Shown here: piece by piece, positions 54,722 through 63,118 of the stretch | Numbering within the stretch: the stretch's first letter is position 1 | How the letters are laid out: each line of letters starts with the position of its first letter | NCBI RefSeq assembly: GCF_002105195.1 | Contig: NZ_MUHU01000025.1 | Span: 62,001-126,000 of the forward strand | Source: Derxia lacustris | Lineage (GTDB): Bacteria > Pseudomonadota > Gammaproteobacteria > Burkholderiales > Burkholderiaceae_E | Length of the DNA: 64,000 bases | Direction of reading: 5' to 3' | Position numbers and translations under genes: made by a program | Notes under the pieces: generated by a model | What the model saw: only the letters and a program-made list of their open reading frames with translations | What the model was told of the DNA's origin: nothing | Database searches by the model: none

Positions 54722-55063
54722 TCAGAAATCCAGGTCCTGCAGCTCCTTGCCGGACAGGCGGCGCACGCGCTCGGTGCGCTCGCGGCTGGCGAGCAGATGC
54801 AGCGACGGATCGGTTTCGCCAAGCAAGGCCAGCAGCGACACCCCGGGCGCGATGGCCGCGAGATAGCGCAGCACCTGCCCGATGGCCACGCCCGGATCGC
54901 CCTTCTCCAGCCGGTAGGCGGTGTTGCGCGACAGGCCGCTGCGCATGGCCGCGTCTTCCTGACGCAGCCGCCGCGCCTGCCGCAGCCGGGCCAGCGCCGC
55001 GCCAAGCTGCTGCGCTTCAAGCTGGAGTTCGGCCGGCAGCGTATCGACGTATTTCGTTCGCAT
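54722..55063 (-). CDS. HipB-like antitoxin/DNA-binding protein
   Basis: A 113-aa XRE-family protein. The helix-turn-helix (about 25-85) reads 'ARLRQARRLRQEDAAMRSG' and 'SRNTAYRLEKGDPGVAIGQV'. The C-terminal tail 'RVRRLSGKELQDLDF' resembles the acidic tail of HipB-type antitoxins. It precedes the hipA-like gene and should neutralise it and repress the operon. A palindromic region immediately upstream is the likely operator. ATG 55063 gives the standard length; a longer reading from 55135 would run through that operator. Confidence 0.87.
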   Translation of the reverse strand: MRTKYVDTLPAELQLEAQQLGAALARLRQARRLRQEDAAMRSGLSRNTAYRLEKGDPGVAIGQVLRYLAAIAPGVSLLALLGETDPSLHLLASRERTERVRRLSGKELQDLDF

Positions 55064-55066
55064 GAT

Positions 55067-55106
55067 CGTTAAATCGAGCGTTAAAGCGCTAGCGCTTGAT
55101 TTAACG
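55067..55106. promoter_or_regulatory. Palindromic operator/promoter of the hipBA-like module
   Basis: CGTTAAATC (55067-55075) and GATTTAACG (55098-55106) are perfect inverted arms. Between them lies a second CGTTAAA (55079-55085) and a perfect 14-bp palindrome, AAGCGCTAGCGCTT (55084-55097). The block is AT-richer than its surroundings and lies 4-43 bp before the hipB-like start, as expected for autoregulation. Confidence 0.7.
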
Positions 55107-55141
55107 AGTGTCGAAGCTTGCCGTCGTCCGGTCAAGAAGCC

Positions 55142-58100
55142 TTACCCGCAAGCCCCGATGTGCCCGCAAGCCGTGCAGTACTCGCAGCCATCCTTCTTGA
55201 TGAGCGCCGCATTGCCGCATTCCGGGCACACCTTTCCATGCATTGCCGGGCGTGATTCGGGCCGGGCCTGCTCGGCCTTGGCGGCGGCCACGTCGACCAG
55301 CCCGACCGGGTTCAGCGGCTGGCCGGTCTCGTCGAGGATGCCGAGCATCTTGTAGCGATGCAGGATCAGCGCGGCCACATAGGCCACGGTGCTCGGCCAG
55401 GTCTGCGAGCGCGGATGCTGGCCGGTATCGCCCGGCACGCGCGCCATGAAATCGCCGAGCGGCTCGGCGAACTTGAGCAGCTTGCGCAGCTTGAGGCCGA
55501 TCCACGCCGGGTCGATCACATGCATGTCGATCGACAGCACCTTGCACAGCCCGTCGAGCGCGCGCGGATATTCGCCGGCGAGCCACATCGAGTACGGCCG
55601 GCGCAGGCCGTCGCCCAGATCCAGCTCCTTGAGGCCGAGCACGAAGTCGTCGCCGGTGGCGTCGTTGCGCACGTCGACGGTCCAGCTCAGCGTGCCTTCG
55701 GTGCCGGTCTTGGGCTCGCGCGCAAACATCAGCGCATCCATCAGCGGCGTGGGGCCGCCGGCGTCGTCCCAGGCGCGCAACTGCTCCAGCCGCCACTTGA
55801 CCAGATGCGCGAAGCCGGCGACGAGGCTCGGCATGCGGCGCAGCTCTCCATCGGGCGGCACGGGCATCTCGAAATAGTCGTCGCCGCGCAGCCGCATCAG
55901 CGCCTCGACCTTGCGCCGCACCCAGGCGCGGTCCTGGCTGCGCAGATCGACCGACAACGTCTTGGCCAGCGCGCCGAGCGCACGCGGCTGCTCGCTGCCG
56001 TTGACCCACACCTCGAAGGGCTGGAGCGCCGAGCGCCCCTTCTTGAGATGGCTGACGAACACCGCGAACGCGCCCATCGGATGCTCGATGAACTCGCTGA
56101 CCCAGCCTTCCGCGCCCTTGGGCAGATGCGGCCGGTCGGGCCATTGCAGCGTGCCGACGACATGCTTGTGCGGCACTTCCACGCGCAGCCGGCGGTCCAC
56201 TTCGGCGGCGTAGGCGTAGGTGGCGGCGCCGCCCGGCGCGGGCGCGGTGCCGTGGGCGCCCGCGCCGATTTCGGGGAAGGCGGTCGTGCCGTCGCCGGGC
56301 AGGTCGAAGCCGGGCAGCAGCCCTTCGGCGCCGCCGGCGGCGGCATGCGCGGCGTCGGCCGGATGCGCGCCGGTCTGCGCCTCGGTCGCCAATGCGCTCG
56401 CCGCGCCAGCGCCGGCCGAGCCTGCCGTCGCACCGCCCGCCGCCTCGGCCGGCTTGGCCGGCGCATCGGCAATCAGCACCGCGCCGAGCACGCCATTCGG
56501 CCGGTAGGTGGTGATGCCCTTGAGCCGCCGCTTCCAGGCATCGAAGTACAGGCTCTTGAAGTCCTCGAACGGATAGTCCTCGGGCACGTTGACCGTCTTG
56601 CTGATGGCGGTGTCGATATAGGGCGCGACAGTGGCGACCATTTCAAGGTGGTCGGCGGCGCTCATTTCCAGCGCGGTGACGAACCACGGCGGCAGCGGCA
56701 CGGGCTTGCCGTCGGCGCCGCCGTGCAGCGCCTGATACAGGCGGTAGGCGTGGTCCTCGACGCGGTACTCGCGCATCGAGTTGTCGGGCTCGCGCTTGCG
56801 CCGCGTGTACCACCAGGAGAACGGCGGCTCGATGCCGTTGCTGGCGTTGTCGGCGAAGGCCAGGCTGATGGTGCCGGTCGGCGCGATCGACAGCAGATGG
56901 CTGTTGCGCATGCCATGCTCGGCGATGGCGGCCTTCAGCTCGTCGGGCAGGCGCGCGGCGAAGTTGCGGCCGCCCAGATACTGCTCGGCGTCGAACTTGG
57001 GGAAGCGGCCCTTCTCCTTGGCCAGTTCCACGCTCGCGCCGTAGGCGGCGTCGCGCATGGCGATGGAAATGCGTTCGGCCATCGCCCGGCCCTCGGCCGA
57101 GTTGTAGGGCAGGCGCAGCATCGGCAGCGCATCGCCGAGGCCGGTGAAACCGAGGCCGACGCGGCGCTTGGCCTGGGCCTCGGCCTGCTGCTGCGGCAGC
57201 GGCCAGACGGTCGCGTCGAGCACGTTGTCGAGCATGCGGATCGCCACGCCCACCGTGTCGGCAAAGCGCTCGAAGTTGAAGCGCGCGAATTCGGTGAACG
57301 GGTTGTCGACGAAGCCGCAGAGGCTGATCGAGCCGAGGTCGCAGCAGCCGTAGTCGGGCAGCGGCTGTTCGCCGCAAGGATTGGTGCTCTCGATCCGCTC
57401 GCAGTACCAGAGGTTGTTGTCCTCGTTGATGCGGTCGAGAAACAGCACGCCCGGCTCGGCATGGTTGTAGGTGCTCTCCATGATCTGCGACCAGATCTCG
57501 CGCGCCTTGACGCGCCGGTACACGTACTGGCCGTCGGTGCGCTGCTCGGGCTGCTGGCCGGCCGGCACGCGCGGCGCGACGGCATGCACCAGCTCCCAGT
57601 CGCCATCCGCCTCGACCGCCTGCATGAAGCCGTCGGTCACGCCGACGCTCATGTTGAAGTTGGTCAGGCTGCCGTCGCGCTTGGCGTGGATGAAGTCGAG
57701 CACGTCGGGGTGATCGACGCGCAGCACGCCCATCTGGGCGCCGCGCCGCGAGCCGGCGCTTTCCACCGTGGAGCAGCTCTGGTCGAACACGCGCATGTAG
57801 CTGATCGGGCCGCTCGCCGCGCTCTGGGTGCCGGCCACAAAGGCGCCCTTGGGCCGGATGCGCGAGAAGTCGTAGCCCACGCCGCCGCCGCGCCGCATCG
57901 TCTCGGCCGCCTCGAGCAGCGCGCCGTAGATGCCCGGCTTGCCGTCCTTGACCGACGACACCGAATCGCCGACCGGCTGCACGAAGCAGTTGATGAGCGT
58001 GGCCTGCAACTCGGTGCCGGCAGCCGAGTTGATGCGCCCGCCCGGGATGAAGCCCTGCACCTGCGCCTGATAGAAGCGCTCCTCCCAGTCGCCCGGGCGG

Positions 58101-58315
58101 GCCTCCACGGCGGCCAGCGCGCGCGCCACGCGGCGGCGCACCTGCTGGATCGTGGTTTCGTCGTTCTTGGCGTACTTCTCGATCAGCACATCGCGGCTGA
58201 CTTCCTGCGCCGGCAGCTCGACGGGCGTGTCGAACAGCGGGGCCTGGGCAAGCGCCCGGCGGGCGGTGGAAGCGGTCGGTGCGGGGTCGGTCAGTCGGGC
58301 GTCACTGAGCTTCAT
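55142..58315 (-). CDS. nrdJ: Class II (adenosylcobalamin-dependent) ribonucleotide reductase
   Basis: A 1057-aa enzyme making deoxyribonucleotides with B12 instead of a diferric radical subunit, so it works with or without oxygen. Landmarks: '[20 protein letters not shown]'; '[20 protein letters not shown]'; '[20 protein letters not shown]' (active-site Cys region, about residue 311); '[20 protein letters not shown]'; and the loop '[20 protein letters not shown]'. An Ala/Gly-rich insertion of about 85 residues (about 640-725) precedes a C-terminal domain ending in a zinc ribbon (CPEC...CEYCTACG). No nrdR box or cobalamin riboswitch was seen upstream. No nrdAB or nrdDG is in the window. Confidence 0.95.
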   Translation of the reverse strand: MKLSDARLTDPAPTASTARRALAQAPLFDTPVELPAQEVSRDVLIEKYAKNDETTIQQVRRRVARALAAVEARPGDWEERFYQAQVQGFIPGGRINSAAGTELQATLINCFVQPVGDSVSSVKDGKPGIYGALLEAAETMRRGGGVGYDFSRIRPKGAFVAGTQSAASGPISYMRVFDQSCSTVESAGSRRGAQMGVLRVDHPDVLDFIHAKRDGSLTNFNMSVGVTDGFMQAVEADGDWELVHAVAPRVPAGQQPEQRTDGQYVYRRVKAREIWSQIMESTYNHAEPGVLFLDRINEDNNLWYCERIESTNPCGEQPLPDYGCCDLGSISLCGFVDNPFTEFARFNFERFADTVGVAIRMLDNVLDATVWPLPQQQAEAQAKRRVGLGFTGLGDALPMLRLPYNSAEGRAMAERISIAMRDAAYGASVELAKEKGRFPKFDAEQYLGGRNFAARLPDELKAAIAEHGMRNSHLLSIAPTGTISLAFADNASNGIEPPFSWWYTRRKREPDNSMREYRVEDHAYRLYQALHGGADGKPVPLPPWFVTALEMSAADHLEMVATVAPYIDTAISKTVNVPEDYPFEDFKSLYFDAWKRRLKGITTYRPNGVLGAVLIADAPAKPAEAAGGATAGSAGAGAASALATEAQTGAHPADAAHAAAGGAEGLLPGFDLPGDGTTAFPEIGAGAHGTAPAPGGAATYAYAAEVDRRLRVEVPHKHVVGTLQWPDRPHLPKGAEGWVSEFIEHPMGAFAVFVSHLKKGRSALQPFEVWVNGSEQPRALGALAKTLSVDLRSQDRAWVRRKVEALMRLRGDDYFEMPVPPDGELRRMPSLVAGFAHLVKWRLEQLRAWDDAGGPTPLMDALMFAREPKTGTEGTLSWTVDVRNDATGDDFVLGLKELDLGDGLRRPYSMWLAGEYPRALDGLCKVLSIDMHVIDPAWIGLKLRKLLKFAEPLGDFMARVPGDTGQHPRSQTWPSTVAYVAALILHRYKMLGILDETGQPLNPVGLVDVAAAKAEQARPESRPAMHGKVCPECGNAALIKKDGCEYCTACGHIGACG

Positions 58316-58600
58316 GGCGAGTCCGAAAGCGGGGGAAAGAGGCGGGAAATCCGGCAACCCGCCATGCTACCCGCCCGCCGCCACCAGCCCGCGCTTCACC
58401 CCACCGTCCGCACCGGCGGCGCGCCCGTCCGCCACCGCACCGGACACACAGCGCCATGACGCCGACGGCCGGCGGGCAAGGCAGTGCGAACCACCTCCCA
58501 CGAGGTGACAAAATTCACGATGCTGCAAGAAATCGTCACCGCGCGGCAGGCGTCGGCAGGCCTGAAGACACTGGCGATCGCATCAGGACAGACCAAGAAC
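58316..58600. other. 285-bp divergent region between nrdJ and the acyltransferase gene
   Basis: Must carry both promoters. An inverted repeat GGTGAC (58503-58508) / GTCACC (58534-58539), with nested ACGAT/ATCGT arms, lies in the AT-richest part. No cobalamin-riboswitch core is visible. Alternative acyltransferase starts at 58484 and 58520 lie here. Confidence 0.4.
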
Positions 58601-59833
58601 ATGAGTACTCCCCAGCGCGCGACCGCCGCCGTCGCCGCGCCCGCGCTAGCGGGCTTTTCCGTCGGCTACGCGGCCTGGCTCGACCTCATCCGAGGCGCGA
58701 TGGCGCTGGTCGTGCTGGCACATCACGTGGCGATCCTCGCGCTCGGCGTGCCCGAGCATGCCGATGCCATCAGCTATGCCGAGTGGTACCAGCAGGCGAT
58801 GGTGCTGTTCGCCAACGCGGGCCACGGCGCGGTGATGGTGTTCTTCGTGCTGAGCGGCTTTCTCGTCGGCGGGCCAATGCTGGCGCGCGAACGGGCGGGC
58901 AGTTTCTGCTGGCGCCGCTATCTGGCGGCGCGCATGGCCCGCATCCTGCCGGTATCGCTGCTGGCGACGCTGACGGCGCTGATGGCGGCCTGGGCGATCG
59001 GCGCGCTCCAGGCCGGCGATCCGGTGCTGTTTCGCGCCGACTTCTACTGGGGCATGGCGACCGCCGACGCCTTCGAACCGCTGCGCGTGCTGGCCCACCT
59101 CTTCCTGCTCCAGCCCTTCACCGAGCTGATGCCGACCAACGCGCCGCTGTGGAGCCTGCCGAACGAGTGGTGGTACTACCTCGTCTTCCCCTGCCTGGTG
59201 ATCGGCGTGGGCCGGCGCCGCGTCGGCTGGCTGCTGCTGGCGCTGCTCGCGGGCTGGCTGATGCTGCGCACGCGCCAGCACTGGATGTTCGTCGGCCGCT
59301 TCGGCGTGTGGATGCTCGGCGCCTTCGCCCACGCGGCGGTGCTGAGGCTGGCGGCGCTGCCGGCGGTGCGCTCGCGCGGTTACTGGTCGACGCTGATCGG
59401 TGGCACGGCGGTGCTGCTCGCGGCGGGTCTCGCCTGGCTGCCGGCGCGCTGGGAGGACGGCTATCTGCGCACAGACCTGCTCACGGGTCTGGGCACGACG
59501 CTCGTGCTGCTGCTGCTCGCGCGCTTCGGCCGGCCGCTGTGGACGCCGGTCGCGCACGCGGCCGAGCGGCTCGCGAGCGTGAGCTTCTCGGTGTACGCCT
59601 TCCATGTGCCCTTGCTGCTCGTGCTGCTGACCGCGGTCGGCTACGGCGACCGTTACGTGGAGTTCGACGCGGCGGGCGTGGCCTTCGGCTTCTCGCTGAT
59701 GGGCGTGCTCATCGCCGCCTGCCTCGGCTTCTGGGCCATCGGCGAACGTCACACGCCGCGCCTGCGGGTCTGGCTCGAAGGCCGGCTCGAACGGCTGTCG
59801 ACGCGCATGCGCGCGTCGCTGGCGCGCGGCTGA
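58601..59833 (+). CDS. Acyltransferase 3 family membrane protein (O-acyltransferase)
   Basis: A 410-aa integral membrane protein with about ten predicted helices. The family start is 'AWLDLIRGAMALVVLAHHVA', with the catalytic His, then 'VMVFFVLSGFLVGGPMLARE', 'RYLAARMARILPVSLLA' and 'APLWSLPNEWWYYLVFPCL'. The C-terminal 'SVSFSVYAFHVPLLLVLL' is also standard. These enzymes acetylate or succinylate surface polysaccharides. It may modify the EPS made by the 45446-51538 cluster (inference). The start could be upstream at 58484, since the ribosome-binding site at 58601 is poor. Confidence 0.87.
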   Translation: MSTPQRATAAVAAPALAGFSVGYAAWLDLIRGAMALVVLAHHVAILALGVPEHADAISYAEWYQQAMVLFANAGHGAVMVFFVLSGFLVGGPMLARERAGSFCWRRYLAARMARILPVSLLATLTALMAAWAIGALQAGDPVLFRADFYWGMATADAFEPLRVLAHLFLLQPFTELMPTNAPLWSLPNEWWYYLVFPCLVIGVGRRRVGWLLLALLAGWLMLRTRQHWMFVGRFGVWMLGAFAHAAVLRLAALPAVRSRGYWSTLIGGTAVLLAAGLAWLPARWEDGYLRTDLLTGLGTTLVLLLLARFGRPLWTPVAHAAERLASVSFSVYAFHVPLLLVLLTAVGYGDRYVEFDAAGVAFGFSLMGVLIAACLGFWAIGERHTPRLRVWLEGRLERLSTRMRASLARG

Positions 59834-59872
59834 AACCGGACGGTCGGGCGGCGCGGCCGCGCCGACCCCGCT

Positions 59873-59878
59873 GCTAGA
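59873..59878 (+). promoter_or_regulatory. Extended -10 candidate for glmU
   Basis: TAGACT preceded by TGC (TGCTAGACT), about 115 bp before glmU in a 161-bp gap. There is no clear -35. Confidence 0.35.
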
Positions 59879-59994
59879 CTCGCCCGCACCCGCCACCGGC
59901 GCGGGCCGATGCGCGCGGCGCGTCGCCCGCGCCGGCGCGCATTCCCCGCCGCCCTCGCGCGGCGCGCCTGCTCCACCTCCGCAAGCCTCCCGCC

Positions 59995-61380
59995 ATGACC
60001 ACCGCGCTCAACATCGTCGTCCTCGCCGCAGGACGCGGTAAACGCATGCATTCCGACCTGCCGAAAGTGCTGCACGCACTCGCCGGCCGCCCGCTGCTGG
60101 GCCATGTGCTCGACACCGCGCGCAGCCTCGCGCCGAGCCGGCTGACGGTGGTGATCGGCCACGGCGGCGAGCGGGTGCGCGCGGCCTTCGACGGCGGCGC
60201 CGGCGATCCGGTGCCGATCCGCTGGGCGACCCAGGCAGAGCAGCTCGGCACTGGCCATGCCGTGATGCAGGCGCTGCCCGAACTCGACGACGCCGCGCCC
60301 ACGCTCGTGCTGTACGGCGACGTGCCGCTGACGCGCCTGGCCACGCTGCAACGCCTGGTCGCGCTGGCCGGCGACAGCAAGCTCGCCATCCTCACCGCCC
60401 ACCTCGGCGACCCGACCGGCTACGGCCGCATCGTGCGCGAGGGCGGCAGCATCGCCCGCATCGTCGAGCACAAGGACGCGAGCCCCGAGGAACGCGCGAT
60501 CGCCGAGATCAACACCGGCGTGCTGGTGCTGCCCACGCCGTTCCTGCGCCGGGCGCTGGCCGCGCTGCGCAACGACAACGCCCAGGGCGAGTACTACCTG
60601 ACCGACGTCATCGGCATCGCCGTGGCCGAGGGGCTGGCCATCGAATCGACCCAGCCCGACGACAACTGGGAGATCGAGGGCGTGAACTCGCGCGTGCAGC
60701 TCGCCACGCTGGAGCGCGTGCATCAGCACAACCTCGCCGCCGACCTGCTGGAGCGCGGCGTGGCGCTGGCCGATCCGGCGCGCATCGACATTCGCGGCAC
60801 GCTGGTCTGCGGGCGCGATGTGTTCATCGACGTGGGCTGCGTGTTCGAGGGCGCGGTGAGCCTGGCCGACGGCGCGCGCGTGGGGCCGTATGCGGTACTG
60901 CGCAATGTGACGGTCGGCGCCGGCACGCGGGTGGATGCGTTCTGCCATCTGGAAGACGCGGCGGTCGGCGCGAGCGCGGTGATCGGGCCCTATGCGCGGC
61001 TGCGGCCCGGCACGCGGCTGAGCGACGAGGTTCACATCGGCAATTTCGTCGAGGTGAAGAACGGGCAGTTCGGGCGCGGCAGCAAGGCCAATCACCTGAG
61101 CTATGTCGGCGACGCGACCGTGGGCGAGCGGGTGAACATCGGCGCCGGGACGATCACCTGCAACTACGACGGGGCGAACAAGCACCGCACGGTGATCGAG
61201 GATGACGTGCATATCGGCAGCGATACGCAGCTGGTGGCGCCCGTGGTCGTGGGCGCGGGCGCGACGGTGGCGGCGGGGACGACGGTGTGGCGCGACACGC
61301 CGGCGAATGCGCTGATCCTCAACGGGAAGACGCAGGTGGCGCGGGAGGGGTGGCAGCGGCCGGTCAAGAAGAAGGGCTGA
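59995..61380 (+). CDS. glmU: Bifunctional GlcN-1-P acetyltransferase/GlcNAc-1-P uridyltransferase
   Basis: A 461-aa enzyme making UDP-GlcNAc, precursor of peptidoglycan, lipid A and EPS. The N-terminal uridyltransferase (about 1-228) has '[20 protein letters not shown]', '[15 protein letters not shown]', '[16 protein letters not shown]' and '[10 protein letters not shown]'. The C-terminal left-handed beta-helix (about 250-461) has '[20 protein letters not shown]', '[20 protein letters not shown]' and '[19 protein letters not shown]', with the acetyl-CoA site. The length is normal. glmS is not in the window. The stop is followed after 23 bp by a 46-bp perfect inverted repeat. Confidence 0.98.
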   Translation: MTTALNIVVLAAGRGKRMHSDLPKVLHALAGRPLLGHVLDTARSLAPSRLTVVIGHGGERVRAAFDGGAGDPVPIRWATQAEQLGTGHAVMQALPELDDAAPTLVLYGDVPLTRLATLQRLVALAGDSKLAILTAHLGDPTGYGRIVREGGSIARIVEHKDASPEERAIAEINTGVLVLPTPFLRRALAALRNDNAQGEYYLTDVIGIAVAEGLAIESTQPDDNWEIEGVNSRVQLATLERVHQHNLAADLLERGVALADPARIDIRGTLVCGRDVFIDVGCVFEGAVSLADGARVGPYAVLRNVTVGAGTRVDAFCHLEDAAVGASAVIGPYARLRPGTRLSDEVHIGNFVEVKNGQFGRGSKANHLSYVGDATVGERVNIGAGTITCNYDGANKHRTVIEDDVHIGSDTQLVAPVVVGAGATVAAGTTVWRDTPANALILNGKTQVAREGWQRPVKKKG

Positions 61381-61403
61381 GGGCTTTGTGAGGGGTCCGG
61401 CGC

Positions 61404-61498
61404 GGGGTGGGGATGAGCGGGGCGCGGGGTGACTGGAGCGGCCTCGCGCATCGCGCGAGGCCGCTCCAGTCACCCCGCGCCCCGCTCATCCCCACCCC
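61404..61498. repeat. 46-bp perfect inverted repeat with 3-nt loop
   Basis: Left arm 61404-61449 is exactly complementary to right arm 61453-61498, with loop ATC. It begins 24 bp after the glmU stop. The inner core is CCTCGCGC/GCGCGAGG. It could act as a two-way terminator, although no T tract follows. Confidence 0.9.
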
Positions 61499-61513
61499 AC
61501 CCCACCCCACCCC
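61490..61513 (-). repeat. Pentanucleotide CCCCA tract, G-quadruplex-capable on the minus strand
   Basis: Four CCCCA units (61490-61509) plus CCCC (61510-61513). The complementary strand has five runs of four G separated by single T, a classical G-quadruplex pattern. It overlaps the right end of the inverted repeat. Confidence 0.7.
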
Positions 61514-61634
61514 TCCGCGCTGCGTTGACGCCCATTGGGCCGCTGTGCGGCCCTCGGGCTCGTGCCACGCGTCGACTGATTGGTGGGTGGGTTGCTTGCT
61601 CACTCGCCTGAGCCTGACGTTGAGCCTGCTCTTC

Positions 61635-61682
61635 GCGACTGCGACTGCGACTGCGACTGCGACTGCGACTGCGACTGCGACT
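61635..61682. repeat. GCGACT hexanucleotide tandem repeat, 8 copies
   Basis: Eight uninterrupted copies of a 6-bp unit (48 bp). Copy-number change would keep reading frame, but no gene is present. A likely length-variable locus. Confidence 0.95.
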
Positions 61683-61760
61683 GCATTCAACAGTCCCGCA
61701 CATCGCCCGAGCCCATGCAAGGGCCGCGCAGCGGCCCCATCAGCCGTCGAACCTTAACGT

Positions 61761-61989
61761 TGTCGCGGAGCGGGGAGGGGCGCGGGCGGGGCGTCTGGAG
61801 CGCCGAGCGTACGAGGTAGGCGCGGGAGAACGGCCGCAGGCCGTTCAGGCTTGCCTGTTTGAAGCCCGGCTACGCCGGGCTGAGTTGGCAAGCCGGGCCC
61901 GCGAGCTACCGAAGGCAGCGAGGGAAGCCTCGCGCACAGCGCGAGGCCGCTCCAGCCACCCCGCCCGCGCCCCTCCCCGCTCCGCGACA
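61761..61989. repeat. Composite inverted-repeat element with nested hairpins
   Basis: Perfect 31-bp arms 61761-61791 and 61959-61989. Inside are hairpins 61828-61835/61839-61846, 61848-61855/61887-61894 enclosing 61863-61870/61874-61881, and 61928-61935/61939-61946. All four inner hairpins have perfect 8-bp stems. The last hairpin and its flank match the core of the repeat at 61441-61477. Confidence 0.85.
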
Positions 61990-62001
61990 CAACCCAAAAA
62001 A

Positions 62002-63009
62002 TCAGACCGCCGCGCGCCGCCCCGAAGCCGCCGCCGGATACCGCTGCACGAACCACTCCGCCGACTGCCGCACGCCAATGTCGTCGCTGGTCCACCGCAG
62101 CCCCAGCAGCCGCGTCGCCTTGTCGGGGCACAGCACGATGTCCTGCTGCCACACCGCAAACACCGACGGCGGAATCGGCTCCGGCCAGCCCGCCACCTTC
62201 AGCCCGAGCTTCTTGAACACGATCTCGCCGATCTTCAGCGGCGGGCCGAACAGCTTGCTGTCGAAGCGCACGCGCCGCGCCGAAAGCCTTTGCAACGGCG
62301 TCGCGCCGATCGCCACCGCGAGCCGCGCGAAGAAGCGGTTCCAGGTATCCGGCCCCGGCGCCGCGAGGTTGAAGGCCTCGCCGATCGCCTCGCGCCGCGT
62401 GAGCGAAGCCAGCACCGCCGCGCACACGTCGTCCACATGCACGAGGTTGCAGATGCCATCGCCCAGCTCGCCGATGTCACCCAGGCGGCCCGCGCGCAGC
62501 CAGCGGCCGGTGCGGCCGATCCACAGCTCGCTGCCCGGCCCGTACACGATGCCCGGCCGCAGGATCACCACACGCCCGCCCTTGTTGTGGAAGTCGCGCG
62601 CCATCAGTTCGGCCTTGACCTTCACTTCGGAATACCAGCCGATGTCCGCCTTGAGTTCGTCGCTCTCGCGCACGAGGCCGGTCGATGAGCCGTACACGGC
62701 CATGGTGCTGAAGTGCACGACGATGGGCTTGTGCTTCGCCGCGAGCGCCGCGTCGAACAGCACCCGCGCGCCCGCCTCGATCGAATGCCCATCGCCCGCG
62801 ACGCAGTTCACCACCGCGTCCACGTCGGCGAGCGCCGCCGCCACCTGGGCGGGGTCGGTCGCTTCGAGCGTGATCTGCCTGCTCACGCGCAGCGAGGCGC
62901 GCGGCCTGCGCACCGCCGCCACCACTTCCCATTGCGGCCCCTGGAGCCGCATCAGTTCGCACAGCCGGCTGCCGATGTAGCCGCTGGCGCCAATCACGAG
63001 AACCCGCAT
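62002..63009 (-). CDS. NAD-dependent epimerase/dehydratase (extended SDR)
   Basis: A 335-aa Rossmann-fold protein. The nucleotide motif is 'VLVIGASGYIGSRLCELMRL'. Active-site elements are 'VHFSTMAVYGSSTG' and 'YSEVKVKAELMARDF' (YxxxK), and 'VVILRPGIVYGPGS' follows. The family includes nucleotide-sugar epimerases and dehydratases. It is next to a GMC oxidoreductase on the same strand (109-bp gap), upstream in reading direction is the oxidoreductase. A surface-sugar role is plausible because glmU and EPS genes are close; the substrate is unknown. Confidence 0.87.
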   Translation of the reverse strand: MRVLVIGASGYIGSRLCELMRLQGPQWEVVAAVRRPRASLRVSRQITLEATDPAQVAAALADVDAVVNCVAGDGHSIEAGARVLFDAALAAKHKPIVVHFSTMAVYGSSTGLVRESDELKADIGWYSEVKVKAELMARDFHNKGGRVVILRPGIVYGPGSELWIGRTGRWLRAGRLGDIGELGDGICNLVHVDDVCAAVLASLTRREAIGEAFNLAAPGPDTWNRFFARLAVAIGATPLQRLSARRVRFDSKLFGPPLKIGEIVFKKLGLKVAGWPEPIPPSVFAVWQQDIVLCPDKATRLLGLRWTSDDIGVRQSAEWFVQRYPAAASGRRAAV

Positions 63010-63118
63010 CTGTTCTGCTCCTTCGGCCCGGCGCGGCCTTGCGCGCGCGGGCATGTGCATGCGCCCGGCGCGAGGCGGCCGGGCGGTCGGGCCGGCGTCA
63101 TGCGCCGGCCGTTGTTGA

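Larger units (their letters stand above)
61381..62001. other. Non-coding repeat island between convergent genes
   Basis: About 620 bp with no credible gene. It holds, in order, a 46-bp perfect inverted repeat, an overlapping G4-run tract, an 8-copy hexanucleotide repeat and a 31-bp inverted repeat enclosing nested hairpins. The two inverted repeats share a core of about 37 bp. Several short reading frames here only encode Ser-Arg, Val-Ala or Asp-Cys dipeptide repeats. Confidence 0.8.

Noticed and set aside
55358-58459. 1033-codon plus-strand frame opposite nrdJ
   Set aside because: Mirror of nrdJ codons. The nrdJ product has clear catalytic motifs; the antisense product has none.
61407-61819. 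Several short frames in the repeat island (Ser-Arg, Val-Ala, Asp-Cys dipeptide runs)
   Set aside because: They arise from the GCGACT repeat and the palindromes, and no frame has coding-like composition outside the repeat.
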